44,416 bases of DNA from NCBI GenBank assembly GCA_900018345.1, contig FCNA01000157.1:1-44416 (forward strand), given 5' to 3'. Both the position numbers and the translations under genes were made by a program. Origin of the DNA: Clostridiales bacterium CHKCI006 (GTDB lineage Bacteria > Bacillota_I > Bacilli_A > Erysipelotrichales > Coprobacillaceae). Positions 8,725 through 18,560 of this stretch are shown here, piece by piece (position 1 is the first letter of the stretch; each line of letters opens with the position of its first letter). Below the pieces are notes generated by a model. That model did not search any database, had not been told where the DNA came from, and worked only from the letters and a program-made list of their open reading frames with translations.

Positions 8725-10566
8725 TTAAACATCATGATTACTAAAGTAATCCGTTTTTAAGATGGCCCAGTTTAAATCAAGCTTATCCCAAAAACGTTTG
8801 ATTCTTTCCTGAACTTCTTCAGAGACGGTCATATCTGTTCCACCAATGTAATAAACTTCACTATCATAATAGGAACCATCGGCGAAACATACATATCCAT
8901 TATCCTCAACTTGGAAGATATCCCTGCCTGCATAATAGCGATTGTCTGTAGAAATGCCAAATAGATTAAGAATGGTTGGCAGGATATCTACGGTGCTGGT
9001 ATATTTTGTCACTTCCCTTGGTTCAATATCACTAGACCAGATAAAGAAAGGTGTATTGAATAATAAGTTGGCATCAGTTGTTCCTTTTAATTGTTCTTCT
9101 AATTCTGAATCAATGGTTCCGTAAGCATAATGGTCAGTATAGAAAATCAGGACAGTGTCTTCAATTGAACCATCTTCTGTCATTCGCTGAATTAATTCTT
9201 CGATAAATAACTCTGTTTCTTTCGCCTGAGCCATACCGCATAAGTATGTGTCATCCTGGATCGTTTCTACTTCGCTGACTTCTTCTAAATGGGCCGCACA
9301 GGCATTGATTTCAGGAAAGAATGGTCCGTGACCACTGTAAGTAATGATGAAATCCATGAAAAGTTCATCATGCATGATCACATCATAACCATTGATCATT
9401 TGGCTATCCATGGTGTAGTCCTCCATGTTCATATCTTCAAAATTATGATATTTTTCATAGCCAAAGGCCTGGTGAACCGCCTGACGATTGTAGATCTGTC
9501 CTCCGTTACTGTGGTAAGAATTGACGGTGTAGCCCGCATTTTTAAATTGATTGGCGAGTGATAAAGGATAGCTATTTTGGCTGAAAATGTATGAAGGAGC
9601 AGTTCCGTTAAGCGGTGGAACAAATCCGGTATTAGCAATATACTCTGTATTAAAGGTACGTCCGGTTGAGAAGGAAGCGGAATAATGATTGACAAAATTG
9701 ATGCCTTCTTCTCTGAGTCGATAGAGCGTTGGCATATTTTGTTCAGTGATCATCCATTGATCGATGTTCTCTAGCTGAATCAGGATCAGATTCTTCCCTT
9801 CAAAAATACCGGTCATGGCATTATCCGAATATTCGGGCTCAGTACTTTCAACAAATTCATCTACCTGATTAACTAGATCCTGATTGGCTAACTGGTTAAT
9901 TGGCAGATAGGTCATGGCTAAGTTTTTAAAAGTGTATTGATACGAACCGCTCATCAGCAATGCTTTTGTCGTATCGTTGTAGCTTTCATAAACATACGAC
10001 GGGGAGGTAGAGGCATTCCACAGGCTGGCATCGACGGATTCAGGATAGTTCAGATAATAGCCGCCTAGACATCCGGCGATACCTAAGCCGAGAACTGCAG
10101 AAATACCATGACGAATCTTCCGTTTTTCCTCTTTCTGCATTAAAAAGCAGGCTAAGATCAATGCCGCCATCAGGATCAAGCCACCGGCAATGATCTTTAT
10201 GGGTAGGGTAAAATAAGATAAATCTGCATATTGGAGTCCTTCCTCTGCCAGACTTAGATCCGCAAAGGAGAAAAACTTGTAGAAGAGATTAAAGTAGATT
10301 GTTTGACCATAGAGCAATACTAAAGAAAGGATCCCCATCGCAATTAAATAAATGCGTTTGAGAAAGATCTTAGGTAGTAAAGAGGCAATTAGTGTCAGGA
10401 TAAAGCACCAGATCAGTACACAGCATAAAGTAAAAGGATTGTACATGTCCACAATACTGTATTCGATAAAAGCATTGCGCAAAACAAAGTCGAATAAGAA
10501 GAAGACGATAAAACTGATCACGAGGTATCCGTGTTTTTTAAATAGGGATAAGATGTTTTTTTTCAC
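8725..10566 (-). CDS. LTA synthase-family phosphoglycerol transferase (sulfatase fold)
   Basis: A 613-residue membrane protein: about five hydrophobic segments in the first ~170 residues, then an extracellular alkaline-phosphatase/sulfatase domain. In LtaS a conserved glutamate and a catalytic threonine bind the metal; here they are E266 (LIQLENID) and probably T304 (STGRTFNTEY), with further ligands in SGHGPFF and FYTDH. It probably transfers glycerol-phosphate from phosphatidylglycerol to lipoteichoic acid or another glycan. The variant threonine context leaves room for a different phosphoglycerol acceptor. The start is a GTG at 10566 behind AAAGGA. It is transcribed divergently from the flippase-led glycan operon. 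Confidence 0.85.
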   Translation of the reverse strand: MKKNILSLFKKHGYLVISFIVFFLFDFVLRNAFIEYSIVDMYNPFTLCCVLIWCFILTLIASLLPKIFLKRIYLIAMGILSLVLLYGQTIYFNLFYKFFSFADLSLAEEGLQYADLSYFTLPIKIIAGGLILMAALILACFLMQKEEKRKIRHGISAVLGLGIAGCLGGYYLNYPESVDASLWNASTSPSYVYESYNDTTKALLMSGSYQYTFKNLAMTYLPINQLANQDLVNQVDEFVESTEPEYSDNAMTGIFEGKNLILIQLENIDQWMITEQNMPTLYRLREEGINFVNHYSASFSTGRTFNTEYIANTGFVPPLNGTAPSYIFSQNSYPLSLANQFKNAGYTVNSYHSNGGQIYNRQAVHQAFGYEKYHNFEDMNMEDYTMDSQMINGYDVIMHDELFMDFIITYSGHGPFFPEINACAAHLEEVSEVETIQDDTYLCGMAQAKETELFIEELIQRMTEDGSIEDTVLIFYTDHYAYGTIDSELEEQLKGTTDANLLFNTPFFIWSSDIEPREVTKYTSTVDILPTILNLFGISTDNRYYAGRDIFQVEDNGYVCFADGSYYDSEVYYIGGTDMTVSEEVQERIKRFWDKLDLNWAILKTDYFSNHDV

Positions 10567-10621
10567 TTACATATTCCTTTCTGTCTATTTCTTTTACATT
10601 AATTTAACTATCTAACTATTT

Positions 10622-10649
10622 ATTTTAACATTAAATTATTTTTTTTCAA
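10622..10649 (-). promoter_or_regulatory. Candidate promoter of the LTA-synthase-like gene
   Basis: On the minus strand TTGAAA (10649-10644), a 16-base spacer and TAAAAT (10627-10622) lie about 56 bases before the GTG. The divergent intergenic region 10567-10927 is otherwise AT-rich with no gene. Confidence 0.5.
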
Positions 10650-10859
10650 CAGTCTCGACTGATTTTCTTCTTTTTTTGTCAATTATACCTTGCTTGCACA
10701 TAATTTTATCAATATGATGCGTTAATCTAGTCAAACTGACTCTCTTCATATGAAAAAAAGTGAATCAGCGACTTGTCCTGAGACTTGCCTGGAATATTTT
10801 ATGATGAATGGAACACGCTTTTTCTAATCTCTAAAAATGGAAAACACCTGTATTAAAAT

Positions 10860-10888
10860 TTGTATAACGAAAAGGAGTGTGGTATAAT
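10860..10888 (+). promoter_or_regulatory. Promoter of glycan operon A
   Basis: TTGTAT (10860-10865), a 17-base spacer and perfect TATAAT (10883-10888), 40 bases before the flippase ATG. It is the only good promoter seen for the ten genes ending at 20565. Confidence 0.75.
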
Positions 10889-10927
10889 CGTTAATGTTTA
10901 AATTGATTTGAAAAAGGAGTTTTGAGG

Positions 10928-12397
10928 ATGCAGAAGTCTTTATCTAAAAATGCCTTTTATAAAGCAGTCCTAAATGTTTTTAATTTAATTGTGCCGCTTC
11001 TTGTGAATCCATATATCATGAATGTACTGGATGTAGAATTATATGGCGCTTATAATCGTGTTTATGCTGAATTCACGGTTTTTTTGACGCTAGGTGCTTT
11101 TGGTATTTACAATTATGGCGTTCGTGAGATCAGTCAGGTTCGATCTCATCCTGATAAGGTCAACCGGCTATTTACGAGCCTGTTTGTGATTGGTGTCCTA
11201 GCGAACGTGGTCGTAGGCATCATTTATGTGATTTATTTTTCGATGGTCTCCAGCGGGATTGATTTCTATATTTATGCGATTATGATGATTCAATTAGTCG
11301 GCAATATGTTTTATATTGAATTTATCAATGAAGCAGCTGAAAACTATCGCTTTATTACGGTTAAAACGATACTGATCAGAATTGGCTATCTGGTTTCGAT
11401 TTTTTTATTCGTTCGAAAGCCAACGGATATCCTGCCTTATACAGCCGTTGTCTGTCTGACGGTCTTCCTCAATAATTTTGTCAGTTTTGTTTATTTGAAA
11501 CGCAGTTTGCATTTTGTATGGAAGCATGTCTCCATCGTGCGCCACCTTGTTCCTTTGATTATTGCGTTGATCCTGGCTAATGTTGAAATTTTATATGGTC
11601 AGTTAGACAAATTGATGATTGGCCGCTATTTGGGAGATGTGGAAGTCAGTTATTATGTGATTCCAACGACGTTGATCGGGATGATCTCTACGGTGCCTCT
11701 TTCGTTAGTTTCGGTGGCAATACCGCGACTGTCAACGATGATTGGAGAAGGAGATCGGGATGGTTACGTTTCTGTTTTGAATCAGACTAGAGACGTCTTT
11801 TTCGCGATGCTCACACCGATGTGCTTGGGTGTAGTTATTTTGGCACCTGAAATTATGCAAATCTATGGTGGCGATAATTATGCAGGTTGCTGGCCGGTCT
11901 TAGTGATTGCAGCTTTGATTCGTTTATTTGGATTTGGTAATCAGTCGATTGTGATGAATTTGATGATGTATATCAACGGGCTGGAGAAAAAGATGGTTTG
12001 GCTTTTGGGTCTTTTTGGGTTTGTGAATCTGGGGATGAATGTCGTTCTTATTTGGACCGGGCTTTTCACAACAGAAACGGCCTTGTTCACGACGGGGATT
12101 GCCACTATTCTCTTTAGTGTGGTTGCCTTCCGTTATACGGTCAAAGTTCTGCATTTACCAATCAAGATGATTTCTTCTTCACAAGTCAAATATTTGCTTG
12201 TCTCTGTTTTGTTTATCCCAGTCGGTATAGTTATGAAGATGCTGCCTGGCGGAGCTATCGTTCATGCTGTGTTGACGATGATTCCATGTATTTTACTATA
12301 TGGTTTGGCTCTGTATTACTGGCAGGATGACTTATTAGTCTTGATCTTAAAGAAGTGTAAGCTGGAACGCTTCCTTCCTAAGCAAACGAAAAAGTAA
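10928..12397 (+). CDS. Oligosaccharide flippase (Wzx/MATE type)
   Basis: A 489-residue multi-pass membrane protein of the polysaccharide-transport branch of the MOP superfamily. It should flip an undecaprenyl-diphosphate-linked repeat unit to the outer face. The opening (SKNAFYKAVLNVFNLIVPLLV, written in part) followed by NPYIMNVLDVELYG is typical, and about 12-14 hydrophobic segments follow. ATG 10928 is chosen because AAGGAG lies eight bases upstream; the in-frame TTG at 10922 is too close to it. It is the first gene of operon A, which also carries its own polymerase. Confidence 0.9.
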   Translation: MQKSLSKNAFYKAVLNVFNLIVPLLVNPYIMNVLDVELYGAYNRVYAEFTVFLTLGAFGIYNYGVREISQVRSHPDKVNRLFTSLFVIGVLANVVVGIIYVIYFSMVSSGIDFYIYAIMMIQLVGNMFYIEFINEAAENYRFITVKTILIRIGYLVSIFLFVRKPTDILPYTAVVCLTVFLNNFVSFVYLKRSLHFVWKHVSIVRHLVPLIIALILANVEILYGQLDKLMIGRYLGDVEVSYYVIPTTLIGMISTVPLSLVSVAIPRLSTMIGEGDRDGYVSVLNQTRDVFFAMLTPMCLGVVILAPEIMQIYGGDNYAGCWPVLVIAALIRLFGFGNQSIVMNLMMYINGLEKKMVWLLGLFGFVNLGMNVVLIWTGLFTTETALFTTGIATILFSVVAFRYTVKVLHLPIKMISSSQVKYLLVSVLFIPVGIVMKMLPGGAIVHAVLTMIPCILLYGLALYYWQDDLLVLILKKCKLERFLPKQTKK

Positions 12398-12411
12398 AGG
12401 AGTGTGGATCC

Positions 12412-13383
12412 ATGCCATTAGTGAGTATCATTGTACCGGTTTATAATACCGGTGCATATCTTCAAGAGTGTCTTGACCATTTGGTTGGGCAGACGTTAGA
12501 GGATATAGAAATTATTGTGATCAATGACGGATCAACGGATGAAAGTGAAAAGATCATTCAGAATTATGTTAGGCGTTATCCTCACTTGTATTACTATGCG
12601 CGTGAGAACCATGGCATCAGTTATACGCGTAATCAGGGGATTCAACTTGCTTCAGGTAAATATCTGATGTTTGTTGACAGTGATGATTATTTGGCTCTGG
12701 ATGCCTGTGAAAAGTTAGTGGAAGTGGCCAAAAAAAGCCAGGCTGAAGTTACGGTCTGTGATTTTTATGAGTTTAATACTGAAGATAAGAAATTGAATTC
12801 TCTACCCGATTTTACCGTCACTTCTCTGACGGAGTCTCCTTCTCTGTTGTTCGATATTAATTCCAGTCCCTGGAATAAGCTGTATTTGCGTTCTTTTATC
12901 GTAGAAAATCAGATTGTCTTTCCAGAAAATCTGAAGTATGAAGATACTGTCTTTGTTTTAAAGGCACTCTATCTGGCCAATAAGATCAGTAAATGTCAGG
13001 AAGCTTTAGTTTACTATCGGGTACGTGAAGGAAGCGAAACAATGGTGATGAATGAAAGAGTATTTGATATTTTTCCCATCCTTGATCAGGTGAACACTAT
13101 CTTTCAGTCATCAAAGTCCGAAACACTGCGGCATTATTTGACTTTCTTCAACATTAATCGCTTAACGGTTTACAATTTGCAGCAGGTCTATCAGCCAAAT
13201 GAAGAAACGGCTCAGCGTTTTATCCAGGAAAGCTTTGCTTATTTAGATCAGCATTTTCCCGATTGGAAACATAATCGTCCCTTTCGTCAGCACAATTCAT
13301 GGGTCAAATGGATCCTGAAGCGATCTCCATGGCTGACCAAGCGCGTTGTTTCGATCCTTAGAAAGCGGGTGAAAACGTCATGA
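12412..13383 (+). CDS. Glycosyltransferase family 2
   Basis: A 323-residue GT-A fold enzyme that adds a sugar from a nucleotide donor to the lipid-linked repeat unit on the cytoplasmic side. The N-terminus has VSIIVPVYNTGAYLQECL and NDGSTDES, and the metal-binding DSDD is near residue 89 (MFVDSDDYL). The later NKLYLR and YEDTVF segments are typical of capsule GT2 enzymes. AAAGGAG precedes the ATG. It overlaps the next gene by four bases (ATGA). The sugar cannot be read from the sequence. Confidence 0.9.
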   Translation: MPLVSIIVPVYNTGAYLQECLDHLVGQTLEDIEIIVINDGSTDESEKIIQNYVRRYPHLYYYARENHGISYTRNQGIQLASGKYLMFVDSDDYLALDACEKLVEVAKKSQAEVTVCDFYEFNTEDKKLNSLPDFTVTSLTESPSLLFDINSSPWNKLYLRSFIVENQIVFPENLKYEDTVFVLKALYLANKISKCQEALVYYRVREGSETMVMNERVFDIFPILDQVNTIFQSSKSETLRHYLTFFNINRLTVYNLQQVYQPNEETAQRFIQESFAYLDQHFPDWKHNRPFRQHNSWVKWILKRSPWLTKRVVSILRKRVKTS

Positions 13384-14534
13384 AACCTGTCGTTCATATC
13401 ATTGCCATGCATCTAGCCTATGGAGGTGTCGAGAAGGCGGTTTGTGCGATGGCGAATTTATTTATCGAGCTGGGATATCCAGTCAAGCTGATCTGCACCT
13501 ATCGGATGCCTGACGCTCCCGCTTATCCGTTGGATGATCGGGTGGAGGTCACTTATTTATTAAAGGATATTCCTAATCGTCAGGAGTTTAAAGCGAGTAT
13601 TGCTTCGCATAATCCTTTTAAGATCTTCAAAGAAGGGCTGCGCAGTGTGAAGATCCTGTATCAGAAAAAAACACGTGTGAAGAAAGCCATCATGTCCATT
13701 CAGGATGGCATTATTATCACAACGCGGCATGAAGATTCACTGGTATTATCGGAACATGGTGCAAAGTCAGTCTACAAGATTGCCCAGCTGCACCATGATC
13801 ATGAGTTTAAGGAAAATTTTGTCGATGGATTTCAACATCACTATCAAGGCATTGACTGCTTCTGCCTTTTGACAGATCAGCTTCGTGATGAGGTCGAACA
13901 AATGATGCGTGAGGGTGGAAACCAACATACGCGTTGTGTGACGGTACCTAATTTTGTCGATGATTATCCTAAGACTGTTCACTGGGGAGATGATCGTCAC
14001 GGCTGTATAGCGGTTGGACGTCTGCATCCGGTCAAGGGTTTTGAGCGGATGATCAGGCTTTTCCAGGCGATTCATGAAATACTTCCTGATGAGGAACTCA
14101 CGATCTTAGGTGATGGGGAACAAATGCCTGTTTTAAAGGAACTTGTTCATTCTTTAAAACTGGAGGGATGTATTCATCTTGTCGGTGCCAAGAAGGCCGA
14201 TGAAGTGGCGGCTTATATGGAGCACGCGAAGCTCTATTTAATGACTTCCCATTCTGAAGGATTACCATTTGTATTGATTGAAGCCCAATCACATGGACTG
14301 GGGACGGTTGCTTATGATGTGCGCGTGGGTCCACGTGCAGTGATTCATGAAGGAGAAGACGGATATCTGATTGCCGATGATGACCAGGCATCTTTTGTCC
14401 AAAAAGTGACAGAAGTGCTTGCTTCAAGTCCGGAATGCCAGCGCCTAGGCATGAAGGCTTATGTGAATGGTCAGTACTATACAAAAGATAACGTTAAAAA
14501 AATATGGCAGAAAGTTTTAGAAAGAGAGGTCTGA
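13380..14534 (+). CDS. Glycosyltransferase family 4 (GT-B)
   Basis: A 384-residue retaining GT-B enzyme. The N-terminal domain carries the glycine-rich acceptor loop (LAYGGVEKAVCAMAN). The C-terminal donor domain has AVGRLHPVKGFERMI and the family E-x7-E motif SEGLPFVLIE with a following glycine-rich stretch. It should extend the same repeat unit as the neighbouring GT2. Its ATG overlaps the preceding stop (ATGA), indicating coupled translation. Confidence 0.9.
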   Translation: MKPVVHIIAMHLAYGGVEKAVCAMANLFIELGYPVKLICTYRMPDAPAYPLDDRVEVTYLLKDIPNRQEFKASIASHNPFKIFKEGLRSVKILYQKKTRVKKAIMSIQDGIIITTRHEDSLVLSEHGAKSVYKIAQLHHDHEFKENFVDGFQHHYQGIDCFCLLTDQLRDEVEQMMREGGNQHTRCVTVPNFVDDYPKTVHWGDDRHGCIAVGRLHPVKGFERMIRLFQAIHEILPDEELTILGDGEQMPVLKELVHSLKLEGCIHLVGAKKADEVAAYMEHAKLYLMTSHSEGLPFVLIEAQSHGLGTVAYDVRVGPRAVIHEGEDGYLIADDDQASFVQKVTEVLASSPECQRLGMKAYVNGQYYTKDNVKKIWQKVLEREV

Positions 14535-14544
14535 AGGAATTAAG

Positions 14545-16023
14545 ATGGAATTCGATATCAAAGATATTTTAAAAAGATACTGGTTTAGTATCCTCATCAT
14601 GGCTCAGCCGATTCTTGACATTATTGCTTATTTCCAACAGGATAATGCGATTGGTTCGGCAGCGGGTTATTTGCGTTTAGTGGTCATGGTCATTTTGCCA
14701 ATCATGGTTCTCTTTAAAACTAAAAAGAAAAAAAGCTTCTTAGCGTGGTTAGCCGTGATCGGCATTTATTGTGTCTTACATATTGCGAATTGCTTTAGAG
14801 TTGGTTATATCAGTATTTTCCAGGATGTGGCTTACATGGCTCGCGTCATTCAAATGCCGGTCATTACGATTTCGTTGATCTATTATTTTGAAGAAGATCA
14901 TGCTGCGGTCAATCATCAGGTTGAGAAAAGTTTCTATTTTAACTCTGTCTTGATTTTTGTTTCTGTCATCATTGCTTTTTTGACAGGAACAGGAGAATAT
15001 ACTTATGTGCTTTATGATGCTGGGTTAAAGGGTTGGTTCCAAAATGCGAATGGACAGAGTATCATCCTGGCCAGCTTGATTCCATTCATGCTGTCTTATA
15101 GCTTAAAGAAAAAGAAATTCATTTTTCTTCTTTTAACTTCTGTTTTCTCATGGTTTATTTTGATTTCCAATGGTACAAAAGTGGACTACTATGCCATCTT
15201 TATTATTTTTGGAGGCTATTTCATTTATCTGATCTTCGAATATTGGGTGATTCGTAAGGAAAATAAGAAACTCAACCTTCCTGCGCTTTGTTTGTTTGCC
15301 CTCCTCATGGTGGTATCTGTCGTAGGCTATGACTATACGCCTAGAGCGAAGGTTGATCTAGGAAACACAACCGCTCGTGAGGACGAGAATGTGGAGATGA
15401 ATGAGGCCTTGAGTTCTATTCAGAATTCTGGCGAATCGATGACCATTGAGGAAATGATGGCTGATCCGGAAATTAAGGATGAATTATTGACTTATCTGAC
15501 TCCTAAATTACCGCCGATCTTGGTGGATCGTTTCGGAGCAGAGCGTGTTTTGGTTGAAGGTTATGGCTATATTCCAGATGCTTATATGCTGGCGGATACA
15601 CGGGCCAATAAAGTGCGTTTTGCCCAGATGCTTTGGTCAGATTCAGATATGTTGACGCGGTTAGTCGGATTCGAGTATTCGAATGTGATCGATTATGTAG
15701 GAAATGAAGGAACCTATGATCTGGAAAACGATTATCCTGCTTTATTCTACTACTATGGTTATTTGGGTTGTGGGCTTTACTTATTATTCCTTGGCTACTT
15801 TGTTTTCCGTCTAGCTCGTAAAGTTATTTTTGATTTTAAAAATAGTGTCAACCTCTTTAATTTCTCACTGTTGCTTGTATTTGGGATCCAGCTGTTTGCA
15901 GCCCAGTTATCGGGAGCCATCCTAAGAAGACCGAATGTTTCTATATATTTGAGTATTGTACTGATGTTGATCTATTTCCAGACAGATCATTGGAAAAAAG
16001 TGAAGGAGGATACCCATGCGTGA
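14545..16023 (+). CDS. Wzy-like polymerase / O-antigen ligase-family membrane protein
   Basis: A 492-residue integral membrane protein with about ten or more hydrophobic segments and one large loop (about residues 270-380, including an acidic stretch and the segment PRAKVDLGNTTARE). This layout, with the loop between membrane segments and the C-terminal YYYGYLGCGLYLLF, fits the O-antigen ligase/polymerase superfamily. In this operon it most likely polymerises the repeat unit exported by the upstream flippase. Low sequence conservation makes polymerase versus ligase uncertain. It overlaps tagA by eight bases. Confidence 0.75.
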   Translation: MEFDIKDILKRYWFSILIMAQPILDIIAYFQQDNAIGSAAGYLRLVVMVILPIMVLFKTKKKKSFLAWLAVIGIYCVLHIANCFRVGYISIFQDVAYMARVIQMPVITISLIYYFEEDHAAVNHQVEKSFYFNSVLIFVSVIIAFLTGTGEYTYVLYDAGLKGWFQNANGQSIILASLIPFMLSYSLKKKKFIFLLLTSVFSWFILISNGTKVDYYAIFIIFGGYFIYLIFEYWVIRKENKKLNLPALCLFALLMVVSVVGYDYTPRAKVDLGNTTAREDENVEMNEALSSIQNSGESMTIEEMMADPEIKDELLTYLTPKLPPILVDRFGAERVLVEGYGYIPDAYMLADTRANKVRFAQMLWSDSDMLTRLVGFEYSNVIDYVGNEGTYDLENDYPALFYYYGYLGCGLYLLFLGYFVFRLARKVIFDFKNSVNLFNFSLLLVFGIQLFAAQLSGAILRRPNVSIYLSIVLMLIYFQTDHWKKVKEDTHA

Positions 16024-16738
16024 GTTCTTCGAGAAACTATACAAAGGAGATGATGTGACGCTCTATGCGCGTTTGCGTGAGCGATTACTGAATCATCAAA
16101 AAACAATGGTTGTGACAGCCAATCCAGAAATACTGATGAAAGCCAGTCAGGATGAGACCATGCGGCAGGCATTAATGAATGAGAGTACTTGGATCACACC
16201 GGATGGTGAGGGTGTGGTTCATGCGACCAAACAGCTCGGTTATCATTTATGGGGGAAGATTGCCGGTGTTGAGACAGTCGAAAAGCTGTTCGAAATCGGT
16301 AATGAAGAAGAACTGGGCCTGTATATTTATGGCTCTAAACAGGAGGTCCTGGACGCGTTGGCTGAAAAGCTGAAAGCGCGTTACCCGCACCTTCAGATCC
16401 TAGGGCTGAAGAATGGATACACCAATCATGATGATGAGGTTGCCAGTGACATGCTAGCGAAACAACCGGACATTGTTCTGACTGCTTTAGGAGTACCACG
16501 TCAGGAACTGTTCATCTGGAAATATTTTCATCAGTTCGATCAAGGTGTTTTTGTCGGCTGTGGCGGCAGCTTGGATGTGCTTAGCGGGACAAAGAAGAGA
16601 GCCCCTCGCATCTTTATTCGATTGAAATTAGAGTGGCTCTACCGTATTGCTTCAGAGCCAAGTCGCCTTAAACGTTTTTATGATAGCAATATTAAATTTT
16701 TGTTTGAAATTAGAAAGCTGAAAAAGAAAGGAATGTGA
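16016..16738 (+). CDS. tagA: WecG/TagA/CpsF-family glycosyltransferase
   Basis: TagA-type enzymes transfer N-acetylmannosamine from UDP-ManNAc to GlcNAc-diphosphoundecaprenol, making the linkage unit of wall teichoic acid or a related glycan. The 240-residue protein contains TANPE (catalytic-region Thr at about 34) and PDGEGVV with the conserved Asp at 63, plus the family's positively charged C-terminal tail that contacts the membrane. The adjacent UDP-GlcNAc 2-epimerase would supply UDP-ManNAc, supporting the donor assignment. A GAAGGAGG site lies inside the preceding gene end. Confidence 0.88.
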   Translation: MREFFEKLYKGDDVTLYARLRERLLNHQKTMVVTANPEILMKASQDETMRQALMNESTWITPDGEGVVHATKQLGYHLWGKIAGVETVEKLFEIGNEEELGLYIYGSKQEVLDALAEKLKARYPHLQILGLKNGYTNHDDEVASDMLAKQPDIVLTALGVPRQELFIWKYFHQFDQGVFVGCGGSLDVLSGTKKRAPRIFIRLKLEWLYRIASEPSRLKRFYDSNIKFLFEIRKLKKKGM

Positions 16739-16742
16739 GAAT

Positions 16743-17837
16743 ATGAAAAAAGTCATGACAGTATTTGGAACGCGACCTGAAGCCATTAAAATGGCACCCT
16801 TGGTAAAGGAACTGCAAAAGCGTCAGGAAATCGAATGCATCGTTTGTGTTACTGCGCAGCATCGAGAGATGCTGGATCAGGTTTTAGAAGTCTTTGACAT
16901 TCAGCCGGATTACGACCTGGATATCATGAAACCTGGACAAACACTTAGCGAAATTACGAGCCGTGTGTTGCTTGGATTAGAAAAAGTGATCCAGGAAGTG
17001 AAACCGGACTTGATCCTGGTTCACGGAGACACAACCACTACGTATGCCGGAGCCTTAGCAGCCTTTTATAATCAGGTAGCTATCGGTCATGTAGAAGCGG
17101 GCTTAAGAACGTATCATAAATATTCTCCTTTCCCTGAAGAAATGAATCGACAGATGGTGGGGGTCTTAGCAGATTATCATTTTGCCCCAACAAAAACAAG
17201 TGAGGCTCATTTGTTAAGTGAAGGAAAAAAACCGGAGAGCATCATCGTGACAGGCAATACCGCTATCGATGCTCTGGCAACGACTGTATCAGCGGATTAT
17301 CATCATCCGGTCTTAGACTGGGCTAGTGATAGTCGTTTGATCCTGTTGACAGCACATCGTCGTGAGAATCTAGGGGAACCGATGCGACATATGTTCACAG
17401 CGATCAAGCGTATCATTAATGAATATGAAGATGTGAAAGTGGTTTATCCAATTCATAAAAATCCAGTTGTCCGCAATATTGCGAAGGAGGTTTTCCAGGG
17501 GCATGAACGTGTTCGCCTGATTGAACCTTTAGAAGTTTTTGATTTCCATAATTTTATTTCAGCAAGCTACCTTATTTTAACGGATAGCGGTGGTATTCAG
17601 GAAGAAGCACCTTCTTTAGGTAAACCTGTCCTTGTGCTGCGCGACACGACAGAAAGACCTGAAGGGGTGGAAGCTGGAACCTTAAAACTTGCTGGGACTG
17701 ATGAACAGACGATTTATCAGATGATCAAAGAGTTATTGGATGATCAGAACGCATATGCCAAAATGGCACATGCCAGCAATCCATATGGCGATGGTCATGC
17801 AAGTGAAAGAATTGCGGACTTTATCGAGAAATTGTAA
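16743..17837 (+). CDS. mnaA: UDP-N-acetylglucosamine 2-epimerase (non-hydrolysing)
   Basis: The enzyme converts UDP-GlcNAc to UDP-ManNAc in the cytoplasm. The 364-residue GT-B-like protein starts with FGTRPEAIKMAPLV, has HGDTTTTYAG and GHVEAGLRTYHKYSPFPEE, and ends with LTDSGGIQEEAPSLGKPVL and the RPEG motif, all characteristic of WecB/MnaA. It is four bases after tagA, whose donor it makes. AAAGGAATGTGAG precedes the ATG. Confidence 0.95.
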   Translation: MKKVMTVFGTRPEAIKMAPLVKELQKRQEIECIVCVTAQHREMLDQVLEVFDIQPDYDLDIMKPGQTLSEITSRVLLGLEKVIQEVKPDLILVHGDTTTTYAGALAAFYNQVAIGHVEAGLRTYHKYSPFPEEMNRQMVGVLADYHFAPTKTSEAHLLSEGKKPESIIVTGNTAIDALATTVSADYHHPVLDWASDSRLILLTAHRRENLGEPMRHMFTAIKRIINEYEDVKVVYPIHKNPVVRNIAKEVFQGHERVRLIEPLEVFDFHNFISASYLILTDSGGIQEEAPSLGKPVLVLRDTTERPEGVEAGTLKLAGTDEQTIYQMIKELLDDQNAYAKMAHASNPYGDGHASERIADFIEKL

Positions 17838-17863
17838 GAATTTTTCATAAAGCAGGTGAGCGT

Positions 17864-18559
17864 ATGAAAGTATTATTAATCGTCCCGGTCTATAATGAAG
17901 AGTTAAATATTCAACATGTTTATGAGAGCATCAAAAAACACGCTAATACGGATATGATTTTTATTAATGATGGATCTACAGATCATACAGGGCCTCTGTT
18001 AGATGAATTGTTGATCCCTCATATTGATGGCATCAGTAATCTCGGAATAGGTGGAGCGGTACAAACAGGTTATAAATATGCATTGGAGAATGATTATGAT
18101 ATTGCTGTTCAATTTGATGGTGATGGGCAGCACAGCATCTTTGATTTAGAGCGTTTAATTGAACCTATTGTGAATGGAAAAGCAGATTTTTGTATTGGAT
18201 CTCGTTTCATTGAAAAGTCAGGATTTCAATCCACTTTCTCACGTAGGATAGGAATTCATATTATTTCCTGGTTCATTCATTTTCTGACAGGTGTCCGCAT
18301 TACCGATCCGACTTCCGGATATCGAGCTGCCTCAAAAGAAATCATTGCTTTATTTGCAAAGAATTACCCCGAAGAGTATCCCGAACCTTCAACGACGGTA
18401 CGCCTGATTAAGCAAAAAAAGCGTATTGTAGAGATTCCGGTTGTTATGAATGAACGGCAGGCAGGTAAAAGTTCGATTCGATCCTGGAAAAATGCATATT
18501 ATATGTTGAATGTATGTTTATCTATCTTGATAACGGCTCTCACAACGAAAGGAGATTAA
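17864..18559 (+). CDS. Polyprenyl-phosphate glycosyltransferase (GT2, DPM1-like)
   Basis: A 231-residue GT2 protein with LIVPVYNEELNIQHV, INDGSTDHTG and the DGDGQH metal site near residue 88, followed by the DPTSGYRA segment typical of dolichol/undecaprenyl-phosphate sugar synthases. Only a short hydrophobic C-terminus is present, so the product would be made at the inner leaflet. With the next three genes (DUF2304, SMR-type transporter, GT-C) it forms a lipid-monophosphate sugar module that decorates glycans outside the cell. Confidence 0.88.
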   Translation: MKVLLIVPVYNEELNIQHVYESIKKHANTDMIFINDGSTDHTGPLLDELLIPHIDGISNLGIGGAVQTGYKYALENDYDIAVQFDGDGQHSIFDLERLIEPIVNGKADFCIGSRFIEKSGFQSTFSRRIGIHIISWFIHFLTGVRITDPTSGYRAASKEIIALFAKNYPEEYPEPSTTVRLIKQKKRIVEIPVVMNERQAGKSSIRSWKNAYYMLNVCLSILITALTTKGD

Positions 18560-18560
18560 A

